A stretch of 7,804 bases of DNA. Source: Thiobacillus sp. Its GTDB lineage: Bacteria; Pseudomonadota; Gammaproteobacteria; Burkholderiales; Thiobacillaceae. The translations under genes and the position numbers were made by a program. The stretch is taken from assembly GCF_024708915.1 (NCBI RefSeq), contig NZ_JANJXQ010000113.1, positions 1 through 7,804 of the forward strand, written 5' to 3'. Shown in pieces: positions 6,266 to 7,804 of this stretch (positions within the stretch are counted from its first letter, which is position 1; each line of letters opens with the position of its first letter). The notes under the pieces were generated by a model. That model had not been told where the DNA came from. It searched no databases and saw nothing but the letters and a program-made list of their open reading frames with translations.

Positions 6266-6700
6266 TTAAGCGTTGATGTCGAGGGGCTTGGGCTGTTGAG
6301 CCTCGTGCGGATGGTCCGCGCCCGCGTAGATTTTCATTTTCTTGATCATGGCGTAGCCCAGCGGGCCCTTGGGCAGCATGCCCTTGACCGCCTTTTCCAG
6401 CGCACGGCCGGGGAAACGCTCCTGCATCTTGTCGAAGCTGGTTTCGTAGATGCCGCCGGGATAACCGGAGTGGCGATAGTATTTCTTGTCGAGGCCCTTG
6501 TTGCCGGTCACGACCATCTTGCCGGCGTTGACCACCACGATGTAATCGCCGGTGTCGACGTGGGGGGTGAACTCGGGCTTGTGCTTGCCGCGCAGACGGC
6601 GGGCAATCTCGGAAGCCAGGCGACCCAGCACTTTGTTATCGGCGTCAACCACGAACCAGTCGCGTTTGACTTCATGCGTTTTAGCGGAAAAGGTTTTCAT
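6266..6700 (-). CDS. rplM: 50S ribosomal protein L13
   Basis: L13 is an early-assembly protein of the large subunit. The 144-residue product (E. coli 142) begins [20 protein letters not shown] and contains the family stretches [47 protein letters not shown] and [14 protein letters not shown]. The reading frame stays open far upstream to 7765, but that extension is low-complexity antisense of the neighbouring genes. The true start is the ATG at 6700, with AGAGG 7 nt upstream and a good promoter 42 nt beyond. It is first gene of the rplM-rpsI operon and divergent from the DUF218 gene. The Shine-Dalgarno sequence sits in a hairpin (6708-6721), a possible control point. Confidence 0.98.
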   Translation of the reverse strand: MKTFSAKTHEVKRDWFVVDADNKVLGRLASEIARRLRGKHKPEFTPHVDTGDYIVVVNAGKMVVTGNKGLDKKYYRHSGYPGGIYETSFDKMQERFPGRALEKAVKGMLPKGPLGYAMIKKMKIYAGADHPHEAQQPKPLDINA

Positions 6701-6707
6701 GACCCAA

Positions 6708-6721
6708 CCTCTGCACAGAGG
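6708..6721 (-). promoter_or_regulatory. rplM leader hairpin enclosing the ribosome binding site
   Basis: The minus strand reads CCTCT-GTGC-AGAGG (6721-6708), a perfect five-pair stem with a four-base loop (six symmetrical bases per side if the loop were two). The 3' arm AGAGG is the rplM Shine-Dalgarno sequence, 7 nt before the ATG at 6700. Folding would hide the site from the ribosome. In E. coli the rplM-rpsI operon is reported to be autoregulated by L13, so translational control here is plausible but inferred. Confidence 0.55.
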
Positions 6722-6741
6722 ACATTCTCGGAAAGCCGGGC

Positions 6742-6771
6742 ATTTTAACCGCCGGGCCGGAGCAAAGTCAA
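6742..6771 (-). promoter_or_regulatory. rplM-rpsI operon promoter
   Basis: On the minus strand, -35 TTGACT (6771-6766) and -10 TAAAAT (6747-6742) are 18 bp apart (17 if TTAAAA is used), each with five of six consensus bases. The predicted start is near 6736, giving a leader of about 35 nt that contains the rplM hairpin. The downstream segment (GCCCGGC) is GC-rich, as expected for a stringently controlled ribosomal promoter. Confidence 0.8.
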
Positions 6772-6808
6772 ACACTGCGCAACAATCGGCCAGCGCCCCG
6801 CTCCCGCA

Positions 6809-6814
6809 TACAAT
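6809..6814 (+). promoter_or_regulatory. -10 box implying a leaderless start for the DUF218 gene
   Basis: TACAAT at 6809-6814 matches the -10 consensus at five of six positions and ends 6 nt before the ATG at 6821, so the predicted transcription start coincides with the A of the start codon. No Shine-Dalgarno sequence precedes that ATG. No convincing -35 hexamer is seen 16-18 bp upstream (TCGGCC), which lowers confidence. Confidence 0.4.
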
Positions 6815-6820
6815 CGTGCC

Positions 6821-7582
6821 ATGACTCCCTGGCTCATGACCAACCTGATCGCCGCCGCCCTGTTGCCGCCGCTGTCGCTCGTGATTCTGCTGGCTGCCGG
6901 GCTTATCCTCAACCGTCGCCGCCCCCGTCTCGCCATGTCGCTGATCCTGCTCTCCGCCGCCTCGCTGTATGCCCTCTCCACTCCCTGGGTCGGCGGCCTG
7001 CTGCAGAAAACCCTGGAAATCAGCCGCCCGGTCGACTTTGCAGCCCTGACGGATGCCGGCGCCATCGTCGTCCTCGGCGGCGGGCGGCGCCTGGCGGCAG
7101 CCGAATACGACAGCGACACCGTAAACGGCATCAGCCTGGAGCGTCTGCGCTACGCAGCCTTTCTGCATCGTGCCAGCGGCCTGCCGATTCTCGCCACCGG
7201 CGGCAAGCCCGGCGGCGGCACGCTCGCCGAAGGCCGTATCATGCAGCGGGTCCTCCACGACGAATTCGGCGTTGCCGCCCGCTGGATCGAAGAAGCGTCG
7301 CTCACCACCTGGGACAACGCCCGGCTGTCCGCGCCGCTGCTCAAGGCAAGCGGCGTGCGCCGCATCGTGCTGGTCAGCCACGCCTGGCATCTGCGCCGCG
7401 CCGTGCCGCTGTTCGAAGCGCAGGGCCTGGAAGTCATCCCCGCCGGCATCCAGTTCGCCAGCACCGACCTCGACGACGTGTTCGACCTGCTGCCCACCCC
7501 TGCCGGCTTGCGCGACAGCAGCTTTGCCCTGCACGAATGGCTGGGCATTCTGTGGTACAAACTCCGCACGTTGCGAACCTGA
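6821..7582 (+). CDS. DUF218 / YdcF-ElyC-SanA family membrane protein
   Basis: The 253-residue protein has two hydrophobic N-terminal segments (about 8-30 and 37-55) around a basic loop NRRRPR (31-36), then a soluble domain from about 75 to 250. That domain has the DUF218 signatures: an opening strand [10 protein letters not shown] (81-90), [20 protein letters not shown] (109-128), [14 protein letters not shown] (157-170) and [14 protein letters not shown] (182-195). This architecture matches ElyC-like envelope proteins, which in E. coli affect peptidoglycan or envelope integrity. The enzymatic activity of the family is not firmly established, so no reaction is assigned. The ATG at 6821 lacks a ribosome site, and a -10 box 6 nt upstream suggests leaderless translation; an internal ATG at 6836 also lacks one. 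It is divergent from rplM and followed 9 nt later by an OsmC-family gene whose ribosome site overlaps its stop. Confidence 0.88.
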   Translation: MTPWLMTNLIAAALLPPLSLVILLAAGLILNRRRPRLAMSLILLSAASLYALSTPWVGGLLQKTLEISRPVDFAALTDAGAIVVLGGGRRLAAAEYDSDTVNGISLERLRYAAFLHRASGLPILATGGKPGGGTLAEGRIMQRVLHDEFGVAARWIEEASLTTWDNARLSAPLLKASGVRRIVLVSHAWHLRRAVPLFEAQGLEVIPAGIQFASTDLDDVFDLLPTPAGLRDSSFALHEWLGILWYKLRTLRT

Positions 7583-7591
7583 GGAAACCCC

Positions 7592-7804
7592 ATGAAAGCC
7601 CGCGTCAAACTCATCGAAGGCGTCAGCTTCGTCGGCCAGAGCGAATCCGGCCACAGCGTCGTGATGGACGGCCCGCCCGAAGGCGGCGGCAGGAACCTCG
7701 GCGTGCGGCCGATGGAAATGCTGCTGCTGGGCCTCGGCGGCTGCTCCGCCTACGACGTCGTCCACATCCTGAGAAAGGGCCGCCAGCAGGTCACCGACTG
7801 CGTC
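7592..7804 (+). CDS. OsmC family protein, YhfA-like (partial, 3' end missing)
   Basis: The first 71 residues are present before the window ends. [20 protein letters not shown], then [19 protein letters not shown] and [11 protein letters not shown], resemble E. coli YhfA (MQARVKWVEG, SPMEMVLMAAGGCSAIDVV, LQKGRQDVVDC as I remember it). The OsmC/Ohr fold reduces organic peroxides in its characterised members using two cysteines. C51 in GGCSAYDVV occupies the position of the first; the second would lie beyond the window. The YhfA subgroup has no firmly established substrate, so peroxidase activity is only a family-level inference. The ATG at 7592 is preceded by GAGGAAA (7581-7587), which overlaps the stop of the DUF218 gene (7580-7582), so the two are probably one transcript. 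Confidence 0.9.
   Translation, partial: MKARVKLIEGVSFVGQSESGHSVVMDGPPEGGGRNLGVRPMEMLLLGLGGCSAYDVVHILRKGRQQVTDCV

Noticed and set aside
6701..7765. Long upstream extension of the rplM frame (would give a 499-residue protein)
   Set aside because: The extra 355 residues are low-complexity antisense of the DUF218 and OsmC genes. The promoter, ribosome site and L13 family start all place the true start at 6700.
1..7804. Mobile element, prophage, CRISPR, defence or toxin-antitoxin system
   Set aside because: Every stretch is accounted for by housekeeping genes and short regulatory gaps. No transposase, integrase, array-like repeats or foreign-looking base composition were seen.

Overview
This window looks like ordinary chromosomal core sequence from a GC-rich betaproteobacterium. 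Three things suggest this: the 5' end of a 16S rRNA gene with a betaproteobacterial V1 region, protein sequences close to betaproteobacterial versions, and the gene neighbourhood tyrS / M23 peptidase / anmK / erpA / argC / rpsI / rplM, which from memory is widespread in that class. A Nitrosomonadales-type organism (Thiobacillus/Gallionella-like) would fit the 16S stretch, but about 95 nt of rRNA cannot settle it. I see no transposon, phage, CRISPR array, toxin-antitoxin pair or other accessory DNA.

Layout. Positions 1-95 hold the start of a 16S rRNA gene on the minus strand, running off the left edge. Its leader (96 to about 321) carries boxB/boxA-like antitermination elements. A strong P1-type promoter sits at 328-355, only about 20 nt downstream of the tyrS stop codon. 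tyrS (minus) is divergent from an M23 endopeptidase gene (plus), which is followed 12 nt later by anmK (plus). A perfect 16-bp inverted repeat at 4224-4259 is a bidirectional terminator between anmK and the convergent erpA (minus). Upstream of erpA on the same strand lies argC, then the rplM-rpsI ribosomal protein operon, all on the minus strand. A strong terminator separates rpsI from argC, and erpA has its own promoter. To the right, a DUF218/YdcF-family membrane protein gene (plus) diverges from rplM. It is followed by a YhfA-like OsmC-family gene cut by the right edge.

Functions. The minus-strand genes serve translation (16S rRNA, TyrRS, L13, S9), arginine biosynthesis (ArgC) and Fe-S cluster delivery (ErpA). 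The plus-strand M23-anmK pair links cell-wall cleavage with recycling of anhydro-MurNAc, and the DUF218 protein may also act at the envelope.

No undescribed system is evident. The best leads are small regulatory signals: a 7-7-7 palindrome over the erpA -10 box, a hairpin enclosing the rplM Shine-Dalgarno sequence, a probable leaderless start for the DUF218 gene, and the rRNA promoter abutting the end of tyrS with no terminator between them.
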